The position numbers and the translations under genes were made by a program. Of a stretch of DNA of 64,000 nt, positions 26,870 through 38,093 are shown in pieces (position 1 is the first letter of the stretch; every line of letters begins with the position of its first letter). The notes below the pieces were generated by a model. It was not told the DNA's origin. It saw nothing but the letters and a program-made list of their open reading frames with translations, and did no database searches. Origin of the DNA: Siphonodentalium dalli (taxonomy: Eukaryota > Mollusca > Scaphopoda > Gadilida > Siphonodentaliidae); the NCBI GenBank assembly GCA_032622095.1, contig CP136069.1:168010394-168074393 (forward strand). The letters are read 5' to 3'.

Positions 26870-28040
26870 TAAATGGAGAAACTAAAGAGCCCATATTATG
26901 TAGACTAGTGTATAAATACTTACTTCATGCATTATTTTCATCAATTATATGTATTATAACTCCCATCAAGATAGGCTGTTATACAGAGGAAACAAAGCAT
27001 GTACCAAGTGACAGTCTGTACCAAGTGACAGTCTCATGTCACGAAAGGCCTACTATGTGGACACATTTTCTTATCAAAACGCTCTATTATGTAGGGGGTT
27101 ATCAACCATTGGTCTGGAAAAGGCATACGAGCGGAACGCGTGTATACACATTTATTCGATGTACTCTTTAATCGTCGATTTCTCTTTATTGTCGTTAATT
27201 TATAGCATTATTAGTAGGAATCTAAACTCGCCGTTATATTGAGAAAATAATGCGTCAATACCAGTCAATACTGCTTTATTGGCGGTAAATGAAATTATTG
27301 AATCATGTATCGCAGCTAAACAAGCGAGACAACTGATCACAACACAAAAATTTGTAATATTTCTGAAGCCTTGAGTGGTTTGTAATACACAGTGTAAATT
27401 TTCATTATTGCTACCATTTAAGGAAACATGCCCCCGATAGGGCTACTATGCGAACACATGTCTATATTAATTTCACATATTCCTTACCGTTCATTCATAT
27501 ATACTCCAAGCTCTCTGTTAATACAGAGGCATCAAAACATTGGTCTGGAAAAGACCTACTATGTGGATGCGTGTATACATATTTACTTAATGTATTCTTT
27601 AATCGTTCATTTCTCTTTATTATCGTTCATTTATAGTATTATTAGAAGAAATTTAGTCTAAAATCTCCATTACATGGAGACAATAAAGAGCCCATATGGT
27701 GTAGACTAATGCATAAATACTTCATGTATTCTTTTCACCAATTATATGTATTGTACATCCTATACATTTAGTCCGTTATACAGAGGAAACAAAGCATGTA
27801 CTACGTGGCAGTTTCATATGACGATAAGACCTACTATGTGAACACATGTGCATATTAATTTCACATATTCTTCTCAAAACGCTCTATTTTATACGGGGGT
27901 ATCAAACATTGGTCTGGAAAAGGCCTGCTATGTGGACGCGTGTATACATATTGACTTCATATATGCATTCATAGTTCATTTCTCTTAATTGTCGTTCATT
28001 TAATAGCATTATTAGTAGAAATATAGTCTAAAACCGTCGG
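26870..28040. repeat. ~790-bp tandem duplication inside the left arm
   Basis: AAAGAGCCCATAT...GTAGACTA occurs at about 26885 and 27687, CAGAGGAAACAAAGCATGTAC at about 26983 and 27781, and TTGGTCTGGAAAAG at about 27110, 27540 and 27910. Copies are moderately diverged. Short frames here repeat with the unit and are not supported as genes. The mirror image lies at about 34017-35187. Confidence 0.75.
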
Positions 28041-29449
28041 TATATGGATAATATATAGCGTCAATACTGTTTTATTGTTGGTAACTCAAATTATTGCATC
28101 ATGTATCGCAACTAAACAAGCGAGACAACTCATAAATTCTTAATAGTTCTGATGTCTATGGCAGTTCACAGAGTGTATATTTTCATTGTTGTTACCATTT
28201 TAGTGCATACATTACTGATTTCTGTGTAAGAACGCTGGTCTCCATTGTTGTTATGATTGTGCCTATAACTGTCCATATTCTTAAAGCAAGTACGGTACCT
28301 CTATGTGATATGATGTATAAATATTTCCATTTTAACAGGTAAATCACGTATAAACGCTCTTTTTAAAGTATAGTTAAACTGAGTTTCACATGCAGGGCTA
28401 TGTCTTTGTGGGCTATATCCGTGGTATACTTCAGTATATACACGAAGTGAATGTGTTCTAAGTATGCGTATCTGACTTATGTATACGTCCGTGTTTCTTA
28501 AAGCAAATCCAATACATATTAGTGCGTTATATTACGATGTACATTAAGTGCCCTTTTCACTGTTAAATCAAGTAAAAAAGCCCTCTACTATAGTTAACTA
28601 TTCAGTTCCACATACGCTATAAGCTCTATGGTGGTCCGGTGTGTCTTATCAATATGCCATTATATGCACGAATGTAATGTGTTCAAATATGTGGGTTATG
28701 ATGTATACTTTAATGTTAAAGTATATAAGCACTCTTTAAGATATGCATATGCAGAATGTTGCCTCTTTACACTGACAGAAAAAAAAAGGAATATATAATT
28801 TTGAGTACTACTCTTCATAAAACGTTAGAAAACCATAATCTAACAACGAATATCGAAGAACAATGTAATTACTTGATAAGCATTGTAAATATTTCGTCTG
28901 TTTTAAATAAAATGGAAATATTTCGTCTATTTGAAATACAGTTGGAAGCAACAATCAAGTATTTAAATGAAATTTGGACCAAAATCTTATAATTTGAGAA
29001 AACGTATATAATTTCTATCGAAGTCTTATAATAAAGGAAGGCTTTGTGCGAATCCATTCGGTCTAATGTGTGAATGTGTTCATCATCGCAAATATAATGA
29101 TGCAGAAATGAATATTTCCTAGAAAAATGTTAACATAGCTTGTATTTAACCGAAATAATATAGCATTTGAGTTAAAATGTTTCATATTAGGACCATAACG
29201 AACCAATGCATAAAAATACAATATTTTGTTTTTCATTCTCGATCAAAATAATGCAGAGTTGTCAATTATCAACAAAAAACAAATACTTTGAAACAAAAAC
29301 GATGACATAAGAACGAATATCCAAGAGCTAGTGTGAAAATAACCCTCACATTTATAAAAAAAAACAATAAAAATTCAGTTTTCGAGTAAGTCCTTCAAAA
29401 TTATTGAATGTTTTCGTCTATGTTGGATCAAATTTGACACAAAAATCAA

Positions 29450-30620
29450 TTAGCTCACTAACAGTTCGCGCAATCTCATATTTTGAGAAAACGTTTGCAA
29501 TTTTAGACAACAATATTGCTAGTGAAGGTGAATATTTCATCCTGGAACTCATGAAATATGATAAAAATAGATGTAAAGACACTTCACGAGCCCTCATATC
29601 TTTGAGTTATGAACATAAAGTCATCTCATACTGCCATTGTACCCCATAATTTGGGCAGGAGAAATATGTATTTCATATTTGACCCTTCATCTATGGTAAA
29701 AAATGAATTAAGGGACATGGGAGTGGTGTCCTAGACATTAACCTAGAGCATAAATTGACTCAATTTTGCAATTTTAGGCAACATTCTTGCCAGGGAAAGT
29801 GTATATTTCATGTTGGAACTCATCAAATGTGATAAACATGCATCAAAAGACACTTACTGAGCTCTGATGACTTTGAGTTATGACAACAACGGCATCTCAT
29901 ACTAGATTGTTAGCCATAATTTGGTCAGGAAAAGTGTAAATTTCATATTTTATCCTACATGTGTTTTAACAATCAATGTAATTACACCCCATCGGTCGCC
30001 TAGACACAGCGTAAATGTTCTCAAGTTTTCAACTGTAGGCCACAATGTCGGCAGTGAAGGTAAACATTTCATGTTGGAACCCATGAAATGTGATAAAATG
30101 GATAAAAAGACACTTCGTGAGTACTTATGACTGAGTTATGAACATAAAGGGACCTCATAGTGTATTGTAGCTCATAATTTGGTCAGGAAAATTGTAAATT
30201 TCATGTCTTAAGCTCCATGTGTTTTAAAAATATATTTAATTACAGCCATTGGGTCCCTAGAGATCAATCCACAGTCCATATGTAGTCCATATGCAATTTT
30301 AGGGAACAGTATTGCTAGTGAAGGTGAACATTCCATGCTGGAACTCATGAAATATGATAAAAATAGATGAAAAGACACTTTCTGAGGCCTTGGTCAGGAG
30401 AAATGTGTATTGTATTTTGACCCTTGATGCGTGGTAGCAATCAATGAAATTACACCCCATGGTATCCTCAGATATGAAGCAACATCATAAATGCACTCAG
30501 TTTTGGCAATTTAGAAAACATTGTTGATAGGGAAGTTGTACATGTCATGTTGGAACTGGTGAAATGTGATAATAATTGATCAAAAGACACTCGATGAGCC
30601 CTGATGGGTTTCAATTATGG
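29450..30620. repeat. ~265-bp tandem repeat, five copies (left arm)
   Basis: The phrase GAACTCATGAAATATGATAA and variants recur near 29547, 29816, 30077, 30341 and 30553, spaced 269, 261, 264 and 212 bp. Each copy also carries AAGACACTT, a TTGAGTTATGA word and TTTGGTCAGGA. Copies are clearly diverged from one another within an arm but nearly identical to their mirror partners at 31437-32607, so the tandem repeat is much older than the palindrome. Confidence 0.85.
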
Positions 30621-30882
30621 TCATAAAGGCATCTGATAGTGTCATTATACAACGGGGAAATTTGTGAAGCGCTAACAAAGCGTATCTGCACGGTGTTATA
30701 CGATCCAAAATGATCCTGATATAAGAAATGCAATCTAGATCATACTCAGTATCTTCGTATCGACTGAATATATCGTTATTCGATGGTGTTCCTGACATAC
30801 CTCCGTCTTTACTTTTCTTATGCCTTTGAAGATCGATAATATATTTCTGCACCAATGGCACCCGTGTATTGTCTCGAATCAT
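30580..30882 (-). CDS. Unassigned 100-codon ORF beside the palindrome spacer
   Basis: The frame starts at an ATG about 114 bp outside the GC-rich spacer and reads away from it. The product would be about 100 residues, hydrophilic at its start (basic RHKKSK stretch) with an acidic centre (YEDTEYDLDC) and a more hydrophobic end; I see no signal peptide, membrane segment or known motif. A TATA-like GATAAATAG lies about 80 bp upstream in both arms. The mirror frame at 31165-31477 is interrupted, so at most the left copy is intact. In AT-rich DNA an ORF of this length can occur by chance; I keep it only because of its symmetric position next to the spacer. Confidence 0.25.
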   Translation of the reverse strand: MIRDNTRVPLVQKYIIDLQRHKKSKDGGMSGTPSNNDIFSRYEDTEYDLDCISYIRIILDRITPCRYALLALHKFPRCIMTLSDAFMTIIETHQGSSSVF

Positions 30883-30995
30883 GGGAAGAACTATCGTCCT
30901 TATACCAGCGAAAAGATGAGCGAATATGGTGTGGTATTATAAACTCGCCGCGTTCGTACCTCTATTTATCGTTTAGAGTTATTGTTCTTAGATAA

Positions 30996-31051
30996 CAAAA
31001 ATTGGCGCGCGTGCGGCCCCCTCATCCCCACTGCCGCCGCGCCTATTTTTT
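30996..31051. other. GC-rich 56-bp spacer at the centre of the giant palindrome
   Basis: The only sequence not shared by the two arms. It is strongly GC-rich (GGCGCGCGTGCGGCCCCC, CTGCCGCCGCGCC) inside AT-rich surroundings, and its edges (CAAAAATTGGCGCG against the complement of GCGCCTATTTTT) extend the symmetry imperfectly. It separates two divergent copies of TATCTAAGAACAATAACTC and of the TATA-like word further out, so it would sit in the loop of a giant cruciform or between divergent promoters. Confidence 0.85.
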
Positions 31052-31164
31052 TTATCTAAGAACAATAACTCTAAACGATAAATAGAGGTACGAACGCGGC
31101 GAGTTTATAATACCACACCATATTCGCTCATCTTTTCGCTGGTATAAGGACGATAGTTCTTCCC

Positions 31165-31477
31165 ATGATTCGAGACAATACACGGGTGCCATTGGTGCAG
31201 AAATATATTATCGAAGAACTACAATCTACAAAGGCATAAGAAAAGTAAAGACGGAGGTATGTCAGGAACACCATCGAATAACGATATATTCAGTCGATAC
31301 GAAGATACTGAGTATGATCTAGATTGCATTTCTTATATCAGGATCATTTTGGATCGTATAACACCGTGCAGATACGCTTTGTTAGCGCTTCACAAATTTC
31401 CCCGTTGTATAATGACACTATCAGATGCCTTTATGACCATAATTGAAACCCATCAGGGCTTAACGAGTGTCTTTTGA
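31165..31477 (+). pseudogene. Broken mirror copy of the 100-codon ORF
   Basis: The ATG at 31165 corresponds to the start of the minus-strand frame at 30882. Near 31215 the right arm carries AAGAACTACAATCT where the left arm has ATCTT, a net +10 bp that shifts the frame to a stop within about ten codons; the rest is still open from 31259. A second change (GTTAAG for GATGAG in the mirror orientation) lies near the 3' end. If the ORF is not a gene, this is simply an arm difference. Confidence 0.35.
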
Positions 31478-32607
31478 TCAATTATTATCACATTTCACCA
31501 GTTCCATCATGACATGTACAACTTCCGTATCAACAATGTTTTCTAAATTGCCAAAACTGAGTGCATTTATGATGTTGCTTCATATCTGAGGATACCATGG
31601 GGTGTAATTTCATTGATTGCTACCACGCATCAAGGGTCAAAATACAATACACATTTCTCCTGACCAAGGCCTCAGAAAGTGTCTTTTCATCTATTTTTAT
31701 CATATTTCATGAGTTCCAGCATGGAATGTTCACCTTCACTAGCAATACTGTTCCCTAAAATTGCATATGGACTACATATGGACTGTGGATTGATCTCTAG
31801 GGACCCAATGGCTGTAATTAAATATATTTTTAAAACACATGGAGCTTAAGACATGAAATTTACAATTTTCCTGACCAAATTATGAGCTACAATACACTAT
31901 GAGGTCCCTTTATGTTCATAACTCAGTCATAAGTACTCACGAAGTGTCTTTTTATCCATTTTATCACATTTCATGGGTTCCAACATGAAATGTTTACCTT
32001 CACTGCCGACATTGTGGCCTACAGTTGAAAACTTGAGAACATTTACGCTGTGTCTAGGCGACCGATGGGGTGTAATTACATTGATTGTTAAAACACATGT
32101 AGGATAACATATGAAATTTACACTTTTCCTGACCAAATTATGGCTAACAATCTAGTATGAGATGCCGTTGTTGTCATAACTCAAAGTCATCAGAGCTCAG
32201 TAAGTGTCTTTTGATGCATGTTTATCACATTTGATGAGTTCCAACATGAAATATACACTTTCCCTGGCAAGAATGTTGCCTAAAATTGCAAAATTGAGTC
32301 AATTTATGCTCTAGGTTAATGTCTAGGACACCACTCCCATGTCCCTTAATTCATTTTTTACCATAGATGAAGGGTCAAATATGAAATACATATTTCTCCT
32401 GCCCAAATTATGGGGTACAATGGCACTATGAGATGACTTTATGTTCATAACTCAAAGATATGAGGGCTCGTGAAGTGTCTTTACATCTATTTTTATCATA
32501 TTTCATGAGTTCCAGGATGAAATATTCACCTTCACTAGCAATATTGTTGTCTAAAATTGCAAACGTTTTCTCAAAATATGAGATTGCGCGAACTGTTAGT
32601 GAGCTAA
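31437..32607. repeat. ~265-bp tandem repeat, five copies (right arm mirror)
   Basis: Mirror image of 29450-30620. Single-base differences from the partner include those near 31505, 31527, 32112 and 32425, and show the arms have begun to diverge. Confidence 0.85.
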
Positions 32608-35600
32608 TTGATTTTTGTGTCAAATTTGATCCAACATAGACGAAAACATTTAATAATTTTGAAGGACTTACTCGAAAACTGAATTTTTATTGTTTTTTTT
32701 TATAAATGTGAGGGTTATTTTCACACTAGCTCTTGGATATTCGTTCTTATGTCATCGTTTTTGTTTCAAAGTATTTGTTTTTTGTTGATAATTGACAACT
32801 CTGCATTATTTTGATCGAGAATGAAAAACAAAATATTGTATTTTTATGCATTGGTTCGTTATGGTCCTAATATGAAACATTTTAACTCAAATGCTATATT
32901 ATTTCGGTTAAATACAAGCTATGTTAACATTTTTCTAGGAAATATTCATTTCTGCATCATTATATTTGCGATGATGAACACATTCACACATTAGACCGAA
33001 TCGATTCGCACAAAGCCTTCCTTTATTATAAGACTTCGATAGAAATTATATACGTTTTCTCAAATTATAAGATTTTGGTCCAAATTTCATTTAAATACTT
33101 GATTGTTGCTTCCAACTGTATTTCAAATAGACGAAATATTTCCATTTTATTTAAAACAGACGAAATATTTACAATGCTTATCAAGTAATTACATTGTTCT
33201 TCGATATTCGTTGTTAGATTATGGTTTTCTAACGTTTTATGAAGAGTAGTACTCAAAATTATATATTCCTTTTTTTTTCTGTCAGTGTAAAGAGGCAACA
33301 TTCTGCATATGCATATCTTAAAGAGTGCTTATATACTTTAACATTAAAGTATACATCATAACCCACATATTTGAACACATTACATTCGTGCATATAATGG
33401 CATATTGATAAGACACACCGGACCACCATAGAGCTTATAGCGTATGTGGAACTGAATAGTTAACTATAGTAGAGGGCTTTTTTACTTGATTTAACAGTGA
33501 AAAGGGCACTTAATGTACATCGTAATATAACGCACTAATATGTATTGGATTTGCTTTAAGAAACACAGACGTATACATAAGTCAGATACGCATACTTAGA
33601 ACACATTCACTTCGTGTATATACTGAAGTATACCACGGATATAGCCCACAAAGACATAGCCCTGCATGTGAAACTCAGTTTAACTATACTTTAAAAAGAG
33701 CGTTTATACGTGATTTACCTGTGAAAATGGAAATATTTATACATCATATCACATAGAGGTACCGTACTTGCTTTAAGAATATGGACAGTTATAGGCACAA
33801 TCATAACAACAATGGAGACCAGCGTTCTTACACAGAAATCAGTAATGTATGCACTAAAATGGTAACAACAATGAAAATATACACTCTGTGAACTGCCATA
33901 GACATCAGAACTATTAAGAATTTATGAGTTGTCTCGCTTGTTTAGTTGCGATACATGATGCAATAATTTGAGTTACCAACAATAAAACAGTATTGACGCT
34001 ATATATTATCCATATACCGACGGTTTTAGACTATATTTCTACTAATAATGCTATTAAATGAACGACAATTAAGAGAAATGAACTATGAATGCATATATGA
34101 AGTCAATATGTATACACGCGTCCACATAGCAGGCCTTTTCCAGACCAATGTTTGATACCCCCGTATAAAATAGAGCGTTTTGAGAAGAATATGTGAAATT
34201 AATATGCACATGTGTTCACATAGTAGGTCTTATCGTCATATGAAACTGCCACGTAGTACATGCTTTGTTTCCTCTGTATAACGGACTAAATGTATAGGAT
34301 GTACAATAGATATAATTGGTGAAAAGAATACATGAAGTATTTATGCATTAGTCTACACCATATGGGCTCTTTATTGTCTCCATGTAATGGAGATTTTAGA
34401 CTAAATTTCTTCTAATAATACTATAAATGAACGATAATAAAGAGAAATGAACGATTAAAGAATACATTAAGTAAATATGTATACACGCATCCACATAGTA
34501 GGTCTTTTCCAGACCAATGTTTTGATGCCTCTGTATTAACAGAGAGCTTGGAGTATATATGAATGAACGGTAAGGAATATGTGAAATTAATATAGACATG
34601 TGTTCGCATAGTAGCCCTATCGGGGGCATGTTTCCTTAAATGGTAGCAATAATGAAAATTTACACTGTGTATTACAAACCACTCAAGGCTTCAGAAATAT
34701 TACTAATTTTTGTGTTGTGATCAGTTGTCTCGCTTGTTTAGCTGCGATACATGATTCAATAATTTCATTTACCGCCAATAAAGCAGTATTGACTGGTATT
34801 GACGCATTATTTTCTCAATATAACGGCGAGTTTAGATTCCTACTAATAATGCTATAAATTAACGACAATAAAGAGAAATCGACGATTAAAGAGTACATCG
34901 AATAAATGTGTATACACGCGTTCCGCTCGTATGCCTTTTCCAGACCAATGGTTGATAACCCCCTACATAATAGAGCGTTTTGATAAGAAAATGTGTCCAC
35001 ATAGTAGGCCTTTCGTGACATGAGACTGTCACTTGGTACAGACTGTCACTTGGTACATGCTTTGTTTCCTCTGTATAACAGCCTATCTTGATGGGAGTTA
35101 TAATACATATAATTGATGAAAATAATGCATGAAGTAAGTATTTATACACTAGTCTACATAATATGGGCTCTTTAGTTTCTCCATTTAATGGATATTTTAG
35201 AGTAATAATATGAATGAACTATGACTAGAATACATCGAAGAACCAGACACCAGTGCCATACTCCTACCATCCATGGAGCAATTAATATACATGATATAAG
35301 ACATAAAATACAACAGACAGTATCGTGTGCAACCGCTAAGGTATCATATGAATGAACCGTCATACACAATGATGTTACAACCAAAAACTGCCTTATGGAC
35401 GAAATACTGGAACTGATTATACATTTGATACCCGACATGTCATTCCACTCTATACATGGTCAGTTCGATATCTTGCGAAAGTGACGTGCACCTTTAAGGT
35501 ATGTGACCAAAATGTGTTGTATTGTATTCTATATGACCATTTCTGCAGTAAATAACGACACATCATTACTAGTGGGACTATGTGTGAAGCTCTTTGAATT

Positions 35601-38093
35601 AAATGAGCTTACTATGGTGGAGTAGGTGGACATGGTTAACCAGATACGTTCTTCAAATAAGAAAATGTTGGGATTTAAAGTGAAGCTTAATTAGCCCTTC
35701 AAGCTTTCCAAATCAAGGTTATGGCGTGAAACAACCTGGAGAGAAAGATTTTATTTAGTTACTAATGTGGGTTCAAATAGAAACACATGGCGAAGGCCAT
35801 GATTCGAGCCTGTATGGCGCTTCATAGCCCATTAAAGGCGCGCCGATGGGTGTGGTTAACTTTAATATGTCATGTGTAGGCCAGAAGCCACGAGGAACCC
35901 ATTGCTGTCCATGTCTGTATCCCATATATACTGCTATATGCAGTCGACCTACCCAGGACCTCAGTTTCTCCTTTCCTGTATGGCTATTCCAAACCCATTT
36001 AGTGCAATGCGTTTGAAAATATACAGAGCGTTATTAAGAAGGATCGCTGATGCGTATAATATAACCAATATTTAGTCAAAATTTTAAGAAAACCCATTAT
36101 TGAAACATTGCGTTTGATATTGTAGGGATTTGACCATATAATGGTTATCAGTGAAGTGATGACATGTGCACTAAATGACCTCAGTCAGTAAAGGCTAGTT
36201 CAGACCATATGAGAACCACACTCACCACCCATGCCTATACCCAAACAAACACCATGGCGACAGCGAAACACTACGAAGCTTCTTCCCACACGGACACTGT
36301 TGTCTTCCATGGATAATTTCTGATCCCATGTTGAGACCGAATTTCAGCCAAAGGGATCCCGTGGTTTCTGAGAAAATCATATTACAATTATGTACGGATG
36401 ACGGACGAAGAGTGATTGGTTTTAGTTTCCACACAGATGTGTACCAACACGTTTTGAGACTGATATAGATGAAGTGTCCCTTTTATTATTGTTACGATGT
36501 GAAGTTGGCTAGTTCATACCCGTAGTATCAGTTTCACTGGCCAGTGTCACTTAGAAACAATATTACGGATCATTGTCACATACAAAGGTCTTCAAAGGGA
36601 AGTCTATAATATGAGTAATATTTTCGCGGGCTTTTAAAGTTGTATATATATATATAATAGGTGTGGCTTCACATTAGCAAAGATGTCCCAAGGAACATGC
36701 ACACCATGAAAGGAGGAAATATTAATAATCAAGGATGTATTCTCAATACAGGGGGAGGGGGTAATTTAATTTGTTACAGTCAATGGAGCGATTAGGAATG
36801 AATAAATTATGGAAAACAAGATGTGAAGAGGCCTATATGACATCTGTAGAGCGTGCTACCTATATGACATCTGTAGAGCGTGCTAACGGATTTAGTCATA
36901 GAAAGAGTAATATCCAAGATGGATGCCTCGTTCAAATTATATAGAGCCCATCTGGAGGTGCTACTAAACAAGGAAATTTTGGATATGAAAGTGGATATTC
37001 GAAGATTATGAGGGATTAGAAGTTGTAAGAAAAAGAAGAGCGAATAAAAACAGGAAGTGGTAGATAAAAAAGAGGGATAAAAAAAAGATAACAAAGAAAA
37101 ATTATGATATAAATAGAGGATATCCACCCTTTTTCAGTGGATATGGGTTATATCTCATGAGTGATGACAAAACATTGAATTTCCACGATATGATCAAATA
37201 ATAAGCATGTGATACAACGCTTAGCCGATGGGTGTGGAGTCAGCCGGTAGGTTTCACGAGGGATTGCGTCAGATTCCAATGACTCAGGCGTTGCGCCGAA
37301 AGTAGGGATTGCGCCAGATTCGAATAACTCAGGCATTGCAGGAGGCAGAGTTTCTTATGGGCTGGATCTTATTCTAGGGTTTAGGAGACGTGTGTAGACC
37401 ACTCAATATCCCCTCAGGTGTAGTGTGGAACCATTAGAAGTGGCAGTGGGTTAGATATATTAAAAGACAGTTAATTTTAATTTAATTTTAAATTATTTTT
37501 GAATTTTAGAAAAAGTTGAAGTTTTTTAAGTTTTTCATATTTGTTTAATTTATGAATTTTTTTTTAAGTTTTTCATTTTTGTTTCTTTTTGAAAAGTTTT
37601 TGAAGTTTTTTGAAATTTTTGAGTATTTTGAAGTTTTTAAACTTTTTTGAAATTTTTTGAGATTTGTGAAGTTTTTGAAATTTTAGAAATTTTTGAAGTT
37701 TTTGAAATTTTTGAAGTTTTTGAAGTTTTCAATGCGAGTGTCACTTTAACATTATCCCACAGTGTGCGCCATGTGTTACTTTAACATTCATCCATAGTGA
37801 GTGTCACTTTAATAATCATCCTCAGTGAGAGCCTAGTGTCCCTTTAACATTCAAGACTGAAGCTACCCCACCGAGATCATCACGTGATATACATGTAGAT
37901 AATTTACCATTCATATGGAGAAGTCTGGATATAACCAGCGGGTCATGTCCGGACATGTCCAACCGGTACACATAGACCATGATGCAATGCGTGGGCTGAG
38001 AATATAGGTCAAACTGTCTAGACGGGAGTACTGCATATAGGTCGGATAGAGTTATCGTTCCTGAAATGCCCCCAAACAGGGTGGGTATCATCA

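Larger units (their letters stand above)
23946..30995. repeat. Left arm of the giant palindrome
   Basis: About 7050 bp, AT-rich. Contents from the outside in: ~350 bp of sequence with TTAAAGTGACAC words; an (A)n-CTTCA minisatellite; a fragment resembling the HINE-like monomer; unassigned sequence; a ~790-bp tandem duplication at 26870-28040; unassigned AT-rich sequence to 29400; a ~265-bp five-copy tandem repeat; and a 100-codon frame next to the spacer. No known protein family is recognised in any frame. Confidence 0.9.
23946..38093. mobile_element. 14.15-kb giant palindrome with inverted TG...CA ends and TATAAT flanks
   Basis: The left arm 23946-30995 and right arm 31052-38093 are reverse complements along their whole length; matching positions sum to 62057 over most of the arms, shifting to 62039 outside an 18-bp length difference and to 62047 next to the spacer. 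The outer ends are exact inverted repeats (TGATGATACC on the left, GGTATCATCA on the right). The six bases directly outside are TATAAT on both sides (23940-23945 and 38094-38099), as expected for a target-site duplication. The arms differ by scattered substitutions (I noted roughly 15-20, well under 1%) and a few indels, so they are not a mechanical copy. I see no transposase, polymerase or integrase inside. It could be a very large foldback element, a head-to-head dimer of a linear element, or a local inverted duplication with chance flanks. TG...CA ends with a ~6-bp duplication would suit a retroviral-type integrase; that is inference. Confidence 0.8.
31052..38093. repeat. Right arm of the giant palindrome
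   Basis: Reverse complement of 23946-30995, about 7042 bp. Small differences include an 18-bp shortening in the CTTCA minisatellite, a replaced segment near 31215 (net +10 bp), and single-base changes in the 265-bp repeat block. All repeats listed for the left arm are present in mirror order; none of its frames is supported as a gene. Confidence 0.9.
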
